From positions 1 to 38,166 of the IMG/VR virus record IMGVR_UViG_3300045741_000329: a DNA stretch of 38,166 nucleotides; one strand, 5' to 3'. The notes below the pieces were generated by a model, which was given only the letters and a program-made list of their open reading frames with translations, searched no databases and was not told the origin of the DNA. Shown here one piece after another: positions 11,634 through 18,483 of this stretch. A program made the position numbers and the translations under genes. Source of the DNA: a virus. Each line of letters opens with the position of its first letter. Within the stretch, counting starts at the first letter, position 1.

Positions 11634-12094
11634 ACGACTTCAAAACGACCGTTAGGAAAGCATTGTGGGAAATCGACCATAAATTCATGGACTATCCCGG
11701 CTTGATTGTGTGCGGATCTCATACACCAACAAATATCGAACAAACGATTCGGGACATAAAAGAGGCAAGAGAAAACGACATACCGTTCCTTGGAATATGT
11801 TTCGGTCACCAACTTGCCTATATAGAATACTGCCGGAATGTCTGCGGCATAACGGATGCAACAAGCGAGGAGTTTTCCACGGAAGGTACTTTTGTTGTTC
11901 GCAAACGCCCTGAAATAAAAGTGGGTCTACACGACGGGGAAACGTGGTGGAGCAACTTTGAGTGTCTCGACGATGAGTGGCCCCGACCCGCGAACTTCTT
12001 TACTGCACCGTTTCATCCTGAGTATCAGAGTTCGAGAGGAAATCCGCATCCTTTACTCGCTAACTTCATAAAATATGCAAAAGTGGCAGTGTAG
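11621..12094 (+). CDS. Class I glutamine amidotransferase, glutaminase subunit (157 aa)
   Basis: Cys60 in FLGICFGHQ and His131-Glu133 in FHPEYQSS form the class I triad. The FHPEYQSS and PHPLLANF wording resembles the glutaminase domain of CTP synthase more than HisH. It would release ammonia from glutamine for the amidotransferase encoded just before (13-nt overlap). In Pseudomonas WbpG systems a HisH-type and a HisF-type protein assist; no HisF-like gene is seen here. At 157 residues it is short for a domain of about 200, with segments around residues 28-40 apparently trimmed. Confidence 0.8.
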   Translation: MRILNDFKTTVRKALWEIDHKFMDYPGLIVCGSHTPTNIEQTIRDIKEARENDIPFLGICFGHQLAYIEYCRNVCGITDATSEEFSTEGTFVVRKRPEIKVGLHDGETWWSNFECLDDEWPRPANFFTAPFHPEYQSSRGNPHPLLANFIKYAKVAV

Positions 12095-12884
12095 AACAGC
12101 TCCTTCGATCGGAGCGCTTGAGGATACTCCGGATAATATCTGGCATACGAAACCATACTTGGATGAATTTCAGCCGACCGTATTTTTCGGACTTTATGGC
12201 CTGAATGACTTCTATACACTCTGGAGACATAAGGGACGCAAGTGCATACTATGGGCCGGTTCAGATATCCAACATTTTCTACTTGGATACTGGTTGGATG
12301 AGGAGGGTAAGATGAGGATACATCCCACGCAGTTATCAAACTGGATAGATACATACTGTGAGAACTATGTTGAAAATGAGGTTGAACAGAACGCACTTCG
12401 AAGTGTTGGGATAAGGAGCAAGGTGGTTCCCTCGTTTCTAGGAAAAATAGGCGAGTACGAGATTGCGTACGAATTTAGCGTAACTCCAAAGCTTTATACA
12501 TCAGTCTCCGGAAATAATTACGAATTGTATGGGTGGGATAAAATTGCTGCATTGGCACAGGCGCATCCCGAAGTTGAATTTCATCTTTACGGTTCAAACA
12601 CACCATTTCCTACCCCTCTTACGAACATGATCGACCACGGCAGAGTTCCAAAAGAACAAATGAATGAAGAAGTAAAGAACATGCAGGGGTGTCTCCGGCT
12701 CACTTCATTCGATGGGTTCTCTGAGATCGTTGCGAAAGCACTTCTCTGGGGACAGTGGCCGGTTTCTATCATTGAATACCCGCATACACTACGACCTGAT
12801 TCGATCGTCTTCCCCAAGGAGCCGAATCTGAAAGGTCGTGATTGGCTATTAGCGAACGTGAATAGATACCCCTGGGTATGCTAA
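12075..12884 (+). CDS. GT-B fold glycosyltransferase-like protein (269 aa)
   Basis: The C-terminal half resembles the donor-binding domain of GT4-type glycosyltransferases: [10 protein letters not shown] (about 167-175), a [14 protein letters not shown] helix and [15 protein letters not shown] (212-226), where Glu217 and the following helix correspond to the nucleotide-sugar site. The N-terminal half (about 1-130) is shorter than usual but has strand-helix repeats. It likely transfers the sugar made by the operon. It overlaps the glutaminase gene by 20 nt, and the methyltransferase gene by 7 nt. Acceptor and donor are unknown. Confidence 0.65.
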   Translation: MQKWQCRTAPSIGALEDTPDNIWHTKPYLDEFQPTVFFGLYGLNDFYTLWRHKGRKCILWAGSDIQHFLLGYWLDEEGKMRIHPTQLSNWIDTYCENYVENEVEQNALRSVGIRSKVVPSFLGKIGEYEIAYEFSVTPKLYTSVSGNNYELYGWDKIAALAQAHPEVEFHLYGSNTPFPTPLTNMIDHGRVPKEQMNEEVKNMQGCLRLTSFDGFSEIVAKALLWGQWPVSIIEYPHTLRPDSIVFPKEPNLKGRDWLLANVNRYPWVC

Positions 12885-13504
12885 AAACAACTAAACAGCA
12901 CCTGAAGTACTGGAGGGACCGGAAGATAGATTGGGGAACACACTACACCGCTACGTGGAACCACCCACATAGAATGCTGATAACAATGGTCCTGAAGTCA
13001 TTCCCGTGGATGTCCTTATGGGAAGTTGGTTGTGGTTCGGGACCGAACTTGATACGTCTCGTACGCGAAGGGTTCACGGATAGGCAGCTCGGCGGGTCGG
13101 ATGTAAATCCGGATGCAATTGAACTTGCGTCTAAGACATTCCAGAACGGTAAATTCCACTGTGAGCCATCTGACGATATTTTGCTCAGCGATCAGTCAGT
13201 CGATGTGATGCTTTCCGACGCGCACTTAATATACATAGGTCCGCTCAAAATCAAGAAAGTTCTAGGGGAAATGATTCGAGTAACGAGAAACCATATCGTA
13301 CTCTGTGAATTTCATTCGAAGTACTTCTGGAAACGTTGGTGGTTTAGGTTACGAAGCGGGTACAACGCATACGACTATAAAAAACTACTGGAGAGCCTCG
13401 GATGCTACGATGTGCAGATTGCAAAAATTCCAAAGGAGTTCTGGCCGGGAACTCCGTGGGAAGAATGGGGTCATGTTATAACAGCTAAAATAGTTCATGT
13501 ATGA
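12878..13504 (+). CDS. SAM-dependent methyltransferase (208 aa)
   Basis: SLWEVGCGSGPNLIRL (47-61) is methyltransferase motif I and GGSDVNPDAIELA the following acidic loop, with later DVMLSDAHLIYIG and the usual seven-strand alternation. It belongs to the Methyltransf_11/25 type acting on small molecules or sugars. In a glycan operon it could methylate a sugar hydroxyl or cap a chain. The start ATG lies in the end of the glycosyltransferase gene. The C-terminus (FWPGTPWEEWGHV) is soluble, with no membrane anchor. Confidence 0.8.
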   Translation: MLKTTKQHLKYWRDRKIDWGTHYTATWNHPHRMLITMVLKSFPWMSLWEVGCGSGPNLIRLVREGFTDRQLGGSDVNPDAIELASKTFQNGKFHCEPSDDILLSDQSVDVMLSDAHLIYIGPLKIKKVLGEMIRVTRNHIVLCEFHSKYFWKRWWFRLRSGYNAYDYKKLLESLGCYDVQIAKIPKEFWPGTPWEEWGHVITAKIVHV

Positions 13505-14406
13505 AAAATGCCTTTCTCGTATGCGTTCCTTTCACTGGTCTCGGACTATACGGAGGATTTCGCGGTAATCGTTGGCTGAGAAACCGAGTTGCTGTATTCA
13601 AAAAATTCGTCATACCGTCATTACTCAGCCAGACAGATAGAGACTTCATTGTGTGGGTCGCATGGCGAGAAGAAGAAAAAAATAATCCGATTGTAAAGGA
13701 GCTATTGCGATATATGCAGGCGATTCCGAACTTCAGGGTGATTTTTACTTATTCAGGAGTACCGTTCTGGGACGATAAGTACGACGACGAGACGGCACGT
13801 ATGCGCCTATTCCGAACGCTGAAGGATGCATTCCCTGCTCTCATGGAGGTTACGTCGGACTGTGACGAGATTTACTGGCTATTACAACCTAGTGACGACT
13901 TATACGATAGAAACACCGTAGATTCCGTTAGGAAGGCATTCAGAGAAACCGATGCTCAGGCTGTCAGTTTCACATGTGGATACATATGCAACTACTCCAC
14001 GATGGAAGTTCTGGAGTATAATCCTAATACGAACCCACCGTTTTTCGCTATAAAGTTCGATCGTAAAACATTCTTCGATCCTGGTAAACACATGAATTAC
14101 ACTGGGCCATACAAAAGTCACGAGTACATAGGTGACAAACTGAAATTGGCAAAGTTTGAGGGACGAGGATTCTTGGTCGGAACTCATGGAGAAAACATAT
14201 CGACACATTTCAATCATCCATTCGGAGGCGCAAAGGTCGAGGGCGTACTGGACAATTTCGGAATCAGTGGATTATCACCCATTCGATTGCCGATATCGTA
14301 CAGGAAGTGGGTGATGCGAAGGCTACCGTACCGGTGGCAGAGAAAGTTACGGTACATCTTCGGTGAGTTACTTTATTCGAGGTTTTATAATTGGATAAGA
14401 AATTAA
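13501..14406 (+). CDS. GT-A type glycosyltransferase, rhamnosyltransferase-like (301 aa)
   Basis: The N-terminus (AFLVCVPFTGLG) and RNRVAVFKKFVIPSLLSQTD resemble the putative rhamnosyltransferase family found in phage and capsule clusters. Asp132-Asp133 in QPSDDLYDRNTV probably coordinate the metal and nucleotide sugar. The C-terminal region is basic and aromatic (RKWVMRRLPYRWQRKLRY), suggesting loose membrane contact. It overlaps the methyltransferase gene by ATGA. It is the second transferase of the operon, so at least a disaccharide-scale change is possible. Specific sugar unknown. Confidence 0.7.
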   Translation: MKNAFLVCVPFTGLGLYGGFRGNRWLRNRVAVFKKFVIPSLLSQTDRDFIVWVAWREEEKNNPIVKELLRYMQAIPNFRVIFTYSGVPFWDDKYDDETARMRLFRTLKDAFPALMEVTSDCDEIYWLLQPSDDLYDRNTVDSVRKAFRETDAQAVSFTCGYICNYSTMEVLEYNPNTNPPFFAIKFDRKTFFDPGKHMNYTGPYKSHEYIGDKLKLAKFEGRGFLVGTHGENISTHFNHPFGGAKVEGVLDNFGISGLSPIRLPISYRKWVMRRLPYRWQRKLRYIFGELLYSRFYNWIRN

Positions 14407-14408
14407 AT

Positions 14409-14816
14409 ATGAACATTCTAAAATACATCCTGAGTAAGAAATATCGTTTCTTCTTAGAAAAGAGGTACGCTGTCCAAGCGACAATATGGGAAATGGAATT
14501 CAAAGTGAACAAAAGTCGCCAGGTACGCGAGGGAATACGTCTCGATAGAGATAAGACCGTTGAAAACATAAACCAACTCGAGGCGACGCTGAAGGTTCCC
14601 GGTAAAAAGGAGGAAGAGATCAAGAAGCTCGAGAGCGAACTCGCGATGCATAAGTCGAATAAGGAGAGGTTTGAGAAACAGATAAACATGATAGACGCGC
14701 AAATAAATGGAGGCCAACAGAGCGAGGATAATCCGGCGGGTATCGGGATACTCGAGCAGATGAGAAGCCTCGTTGAATTGCAAGGTATGTATGATGATTA
14801 CATGAGCCGTATATGA
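14409..14816 (+). CDS. Coiled-coil hypothetical protein (135 aa)
   Basis: Starting at ATG 14409 the protein opens MNILKYILSKKYRFFLEKR and then is almost wholly helical and charged (NINQLEATLKVPGKKEEE, KKLESELAMHKSNKERFEKQ), forming a long coiled coil at about residues 30-100. The frame is open up to a TTG at 14391 inside the previous gene, but the ATG fits better. It has no enzyme motif. In the sugar operon it might be a scaffold for the enzymes, or a virion protein that carries the glycan. It overlaps the next gene by ATGA. Confidence 0.65.
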   Translation: MNILKYILSKKYRFFLEKRYAVQATIWEMEFKVNKSRQVREGIRLDRDKTVENINQLEATLKVPGKKEEEIKKLESELAMHKSNKERFEKQINMIDAQINGGQQSEDNPAGIGILEQMRSLVELQGMYDDYMSRI

Positions 14817-15703
14817 AAATAATGATCACAGGACATCTCGGATTTGTCGGATCTGAGACGAAAAGATTCATAGAAAATATCGGTGAGACCAACACGGGTT
14901 CCAATGGTGTTCAAACAGTGCTTATGGAGCACGAGGTTGTGGGGTACGACATCATGGAAGGTCACGACATTCGTGATGTGGAACAACTAAACGCATTCGT
15001 TGCTCTACATAAGCCTGACCGGATACTTCATTTAGCTGCAATCGCTCGGTTTTCAGATGCCGATAACGACCCGCAACTCGCATTCGAAACGAATGTAATG
15101 GGTACGAGAAATGTTGCCATAGTGGCAAAAAAGCATAAAATACCAGTAGTGTATTCGTCTACCGGATCGGTATATATGCCAATTACAGACTTCACCGGCT
15201 CGATAAAGGAGGACTGGCCGGCAAAGGGTAACTCAGTATATGGATGCACGAAGTTCGCCGGAGAGACATACATCAGGCAACTTACACCGCATATTATTCT
15301 AAGATACGCACACTTGTATGGAAGGGAGAAGCGTCTTCATGGTCTTATCGGAGGATTCATCAGTCGCATTGAGCGAGGGCTTGCACCGACTCTCTATGGA
15401 GGAAAACAATCCAACGATTTCACCTACATTAAAGACATCGCTCGCGCAAATTTCGCAGCACTTACGGCTCCTTGGGATGCGTGGAATAACGTCTATAACA
15501 TTGGAACTGGAGAAGAGCTCAGCGCCAAAGCTGCAGGAGATCTCATCTGCAAAGCCAGTGGATACAAAGGTAAAATCGAAGTCAAAGCGCAAAGGACAGT
15601 AGATCCAGAACGTTTCCTATTCGATGTATCTAAGGCAGAAAAAATACTGGGCTTCAAAGCAGAGTATGATTTTTCCAAAGGATTAAAAGAGATGTTCTTA
15701 TGA
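14813..15703 (+). CDS. NAD-dependent epimerase/dehydratase, extended SDR (296 aa)
   Basis: GHLGFVG (7-13) binds NAD(P), LHLAAIARF and TNVMGTRNVA follow, and Ser115-Ser116-Thr117 with Tyr143-xxx-Lys147 (YGCTKFAGE) make the catalytic set of GalE/RmlB-type SDRs. A small insertion at about residues 23-38 lies between the first helix and second strand. It probably epimerises, dehydrates or reduces a nucleotide sugar, perhaps acting before the acyltransferase that follows with an ATGA overlap. Which reaction it performs cannot be read from the sequence. Confidence 0.85.
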   Translation: MKIMITGHLGFVGSETKRFIENIGETNTGSNGVQTVLMEHEVVGYDIMEGHDIRDVEQLNAFVALHKPDRILHLAAIARFSDADNDPQLAFETNVMGTRNVAIVAKKHKIPVVYSSTGSVYMPITDFTGSIKEDWPAKGNSVYGCTKFAGETYIRQLTPHIILRYAHLYGREKRLHGLIGGFISRIERGLAPTLYGGKQSNDFTYIKDIARANFAALTAPWDAWNNVYNIGTGEELSAKAAGDLICKASGYKGKIEVKAQRTVDPERFLFDVSKAEKILGFKAEYDFSKGLKEMFL

Positions 15704-16107
15704 TGTCTCCGTACTTGAATTTATGGGGCAAAAATAAGATTGGAAAAGGTACGTCATTCGGAGCATTCTGCGATATCGGTAACGTCGAGATTGGAGATAA
15801 CTGCAAGGTGCAGTGTCATGTATCGATACCCTCGGGATGGAGAATTGGGAACAATGTATTCATAGGTCCAGGAGCTCACTTCGCAAACGACAGGAAGCCC
15901 CGCATTGGCCTAGAATGGGCCGTGGAGCAGGGTATCGTCGAGGATGGAGCAAGTATCGGTATGGGTGCCCTAATAGGCGCAGGAGTCAAAATTGGAGCCG
16001 GAGCGATGATAGGAATGGGTGCAGTGGTCCTGAAGGATGTACCTGCCGGCGAAACATGGGTAGGAAACCCTGCTAGGCGTATCGTCCCGTCTTCGGAGAA
16101 GGTTTAG
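15700..16107 (+). CDS. Left-handed beta-helix N-acyltransferase, WbpD/WlbB-like (135 aa)
   Basis: Repeated hexapeptides ([IV]G-G) run through most of the chain: IGKGTSFGAF, IGNNVFIGPGAHF, IGMGALIGAGVKIGAGAMIG. The PGAHFANDRKPR segment matches the loop of UDP-amino-sugar N-acetyltransferases (WlbB/WbpD). It would acetylate the amino group put on by the aminotransferase. It is short (usual about 190) with fewer coils. It is the last gene of the sugar operon; no clear terminator follows, and its 3' end runs opposite the tiny gene at 16073-16153. Confidence 0.8.
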   Translation: MMSPYLNLWGKNKIGKGTSFGAFCDIGNVEIGDNCKVQCHVSIPSGWRIGNNVFIGPGAHFANDRKPRIGLEWAVEQGIVEDGASIGMGALIGAGVKIGAGAMIGMGAVVLKDVPAGETWVGNPARRIVPSSEKV

Positions 16108-16153
16108 GGGTTGGCTTACGCTTCACTGTCAACTTCTTTTTTGAGATTTTCAT
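16073..16153 (-). CDS. Tiny very basic peptide (26 aa)
   Basis: The frame MKISKKKLTVKRKPTPKPSP ends KTGRYA. Its ATG overlaps the TGA of the holin-like gene (ATGA), which supports coupled translation. Lys and Arg make up more than a third of it and prolines follow the pattern of unfolded DNA- or RNA-binding tails. Its last 35 bases lie antisense to the acyltransferase gene end. It is the last gene of the giant leftward unit. Function unknown; compare the 27-aa gene at 904-987. Confidence 0.5.
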   Translation of the reverse strand: MKISKKKLTVKRKPTPKPSPKTGRYA

Positions 16154-16497
16154 GGAGCTTTTACTTCATAGGCTGATAATGCCTCATCGACCGACTTATG
16201 GATTACCCTGTCGATATTCGTCAGCGTGTATATGGACCATGCGAGTATTGGAATGACTACGACAGTCATAAAAACTCCGGATGCCGCTACGGCGCCGTTC
16301 ATTCTCTCTCTCCACCTATTGATATCTGCGATGGAACCGTTTGTCGCACTTGTTTGTTCAAAAATCTCTAGCAGATCCTTTTTAACGTCTGCAAACATCT
16401 CGAGTATTTCCCTATTCCTGAATGGTTCCTCGGGCATAGCATGTAATCCCGTGATTATACGATGATTACATGCTTCCGCTAGTGGGGGTGTTGACAA
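16150..16497 (-). CDS. Holin-like / XhlA-like membrane protein, TTG start (115 aa)
   Basis: From TTG 16497 the product has a helical, acidic N-terminal half (FADVKKDLLEIFEQTSATNG, SIADINRWRERMNGAV) and one membrane segment (SGVFMTVVVIPILAWSIYTL, about residues 74-93), then a charged tail. This helix-then-span layout resembles XhlA/holin-associated proteins. TTG is supported by AGGAG 8 nt upstream. An ATG at 16437 gives a 95-aa form; between the two starts lies a perfect 11-bp hairpin. Two starts separated by an RNA hairpin recall holin/antiholin control, but this is inference. Confidence 0.55.
   Translation of the reverse strand: MSTPPLAEACNHRIITGLHAMPEEPFRNREILEMFADVKKDLLEIFEQTSATNGSIADINRWRERMNGAVAASGVFMTVVVIPILAWSIYTLTNIDRVIHKSVDEALSAYEVKAP
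16438..16474 (-). promoter_or_regulatory. 11-bp perfect hairpin between two possible holin-like starts
   Basis: AGCATGTAATC (16438-16448) and GATTACATGCT (16464-16474) are perfect inverted repeats with a 15-nt loop. On the message the hairpin follows the TTG start by about 23 nt and its last base directly precedes ATG 16437. It could control which start is used. Confidence 0.55.
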
Positions 16498-16674
16498 CTA
16501 CCATCTCCTGTTCAACTTTGCAATCATCTTTTCAGTGATTGCGTACCCTTCACCGTGCGCAGTCCGGCGCCGCTCGGCCGTAGGAAAGTACCTCTGTATT
16601 AGTTTGAGGATTGTTTCCTTGTGTCTGTATGGCTCGCCCTTGTTGTTCTTGATCAGTCCGAAATGACTTTCTAT
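16498..16674 (-). CDS. Coding-like frame without a standard start codon (about 58 aa)
   Basis: The 3' end fits the operon exactly: its TAG (16498-16500) touches the TTG of the holin-like gene. The frame reads ESHFGLIKNNKGEPYRHK, then ETILKLIQRYFPTAE and GYAITEKMIAKLNRRW, which looks like a real basic protein. There is no ATG, GTG or TTG near its beginning. ATA 16674 follows GGGAGG, and CTG 16656 is another choice. It could use a rare start, have lost its start, or be translated by slipping from the 603-aa gene, though no good slippery site is present. Confidence 0.35.
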   Translation of the reverse strand: MESHFGLIKNNKGEPYRHKETILKLIQRYFPTAERRRTAHGEGYAITEKMIAKLNRRW

Positions 16675-18482
16675 AAACCTCCCGCGACTTGACTTGCGGT
16701 AGAAACAGGGTGTACCATCGTGGGTATGGTATTTCTATTCGGAGTTGCGTCGATACTTTTCGCCGGTTGGTTGTTCAATAAACTCCTGGGCGGGGGCAAC
16801 TGATCGACGCTTTTGAACATACTCTCGATAGCCCTATTCGGGTTATTCAAGAACTTGTAGAATGAGGCTATCGCTTTCGCTGTGACTCCTTGTGCAACAG
16901 TCGCAGGATTCAGACTCAAAATCCCGTTTACAACCTGCCCGCCCGAGAATACGTCTGTAAAGTCGATAGGACCTTTTACGTTCTTCCTTGCATCTCTGAG
17001 AGACGCTTTTATAACATCTCGCTCAATTGTTTTGAGGGCAGAGTACTGGTCCTTCAGACCTTGGTAACTCTTGCCAGTTGTACTCGTAACTGCGCTATCA
17101 AGCCCTTCACGCATTTTATTGGCAACCATAGCATCGATAGTGGCTCGTGATCCCATATCGTAAGTAGGATTACGGTAGTATGCTTCGAGCTCTTTATTGA
17201 GATTCTTTATCACCTCCTGAGCTGTAACTGCATCTATGCCTCCTGCATTCGATAGACGCTCTTGCAGAGATACCGCATAGTCGATTGCTCGAGGATTCGT
17301 AATCGCGAGAGCTTTATTATTTATCACGGAACTAAGTTCGTCAGCGATAGCACCTACGTTCACTTTGATACCCGCGTCTCCGGTCTGCTTTGCAAGGGCA
17401 TCATACTTTGCGAATATAGAACCTTTGGTCTGTTCCAGTGCATCGGAAAGTTCTTGCAGACTTTTCGGTAATGTTCCGCTAATCGCTTCCCCACCGGGAA
17501 TATCATTGAATGTAAGGTTCGGTTGGTTTTCCTTAATTGTTTTAACGGCTGTGAGAATATCCTCGCGATACGCGGCAACGCGACCAGGAGTGGTACGTGC
17601 GTTTATAAGCGGCTTGACTCCTTTCTCAAATTTCGTGAGTATATTTGATTCGATGGTAGCTTCTGACTTGTTCGTAAGAGAGGAGGCAAGGTCTCCGAGA
17701 GCCGTCTTGCCTGAGCGTAGAGCACCCATAATCTCCGAGTTCGCCACGTCCTGTGGGGTAATTTGTTTCGATCCTGCTATTGCCCCTGCGATGGTACTTG
17801 CATTCAACAGTCCCTCTGCTCCTGCTTCTACGTAACCCCCCACAGGGCTCGCAGCGAGCTTTTGAACACCTGGAATATCTGATACAAGGTTTCCGGCAGC
17901 CTCTATTGCTTTTCCTATTGGAGACATGATAGGACCGAGAATAGGAGCTCCTATCGAGAGTGCAGAATTTACTACTCCTGCCCCTGTCCGAAGAAGACCG
18001 AGGGGTAGATTGCCTGCTGCTTCTCCAGGTCTCGAAGCCTGAGAAAGCCCGCTCCTAATCTGTGCGCCGGCGCTCGTCGATGCTTCTATGATTTTCCCAA
18101 TCTGCGTAGTCGCGAACTGCTTTGCCTGCATCTGCCCCTTCATCACGTTCAGTGGATTTATGTCGGTACCGGCACTTGTAAGCTGCGGAGTATACGTGGG
18201 CTTGTCTCCGTACTTCTGTTTGAAATCCTCTACAATTGCTTTTTGTTTTTCGATAGAGTATCCGAGGTTACGTGCATGTTGTATGACACCGTCAAGTTTC
18301 GCTCGAGACTCTGCACTTAGGACACCGACGGGGCTCGTAGCGGTTGGAGTGGGCGCCCGTAGCAATGCCCCAGGAGCGGGGGTGAGATTCAGTCCTGTCG
18401 CAAAGTTCGGTGTAGTTGCAGGCTTTAGGTTTAACCCCGTTGCAAAGTTTGGAGCCGGAGCGTTTGAGGGTGCAGCAGGCAT
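16671..18482 (-). CDS. Large internal virion / DNA-ejection-like protein (603 aa)
   Basis: The N-terminus has a tandem PNFATGLNL repeat in a Pro/Ala-rich stretch. A Gly/Ala-rich amphipathic region (about 155-260: LRTGAGVVNSALSIGAPILG and others) could insert in membranes, and the rest is long helices (about 270-540). This composition and its place late in the head-neck gene block match internal ejection proteins of podoviruses (P22 gp7/gp16/gp20-like by role, not by recognised sequence). It starts one base after the stop of the previous gene (TAA-T-ATG). It would travel in the capsid and form a channel or reach the host cytoplasm. Confidence 0.5.
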   Translation of the reverse strand: MPAAPSNAPAPNFATGLNLKPATTPNFATGLNLTPAPGALLRAPTPTATSPVGVLSAESRAKLDGVIQHARNLGYSIEKQKAIVEDFKQKYGDKPTYTPQLTSAGTDINPLNVMKGQMQAKQFATTQIGKIIEASTSAGAQIRSGLSQASRPGEAAGNLPLGLLRTGAGVVNSALSIGAPILGPIMSPIGKAIEAAGNLVSDIPGVQKLAASPVGGYVEAGAEGLLNASTIAGAIAGSKQITPQDVANSEIMGALRSGKTALGDLASSLTNKSEATIESNILTKFEKGVKPLINARTTPGRVAAYREDILTAVKTIKENQPNLTFNDIPGGEAISGTLPKSLQELSDALEQTKGSIFAKYDALAKQTGDAGIKVNVGAIADELSSVINNKALAITNPRAIDYAVSLQERLSNAGGIDAVTAQEVIKNLNKELEAYYRNPTYDMGSRATIDAMVANKMREGLDSAVTSTTGKSYQGLKDQYSALKTIERDVIKASLRDARKNVKGPIDFTDVFSGGQVVNGILSLNPATVAQGVTAKAIASFYKFLNNPNRAIESMFKSVDQLPPPRSLLNNQPAKSIDATPNRNTIPTMVHPVSTASQVAGGL

Positions 18483-18483
18483 A

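Noticed and set aside
15318-15602. Plus-strand 94-aa frame inside the second SDR gene, and similar long shadow frames opposite the fibre genes
   Set aside because: They lie wholly within well-supported genes, have no junction or start signals, and mirror the composition of the opposite frame.
16671-16690. Programmed frameshift joining the 603-aa gene to the 58-aa frame
   Set aside because: The bases before the stop (GGA GGT TTA TAG) do not form a slippery heptamer, and no following stem was found.
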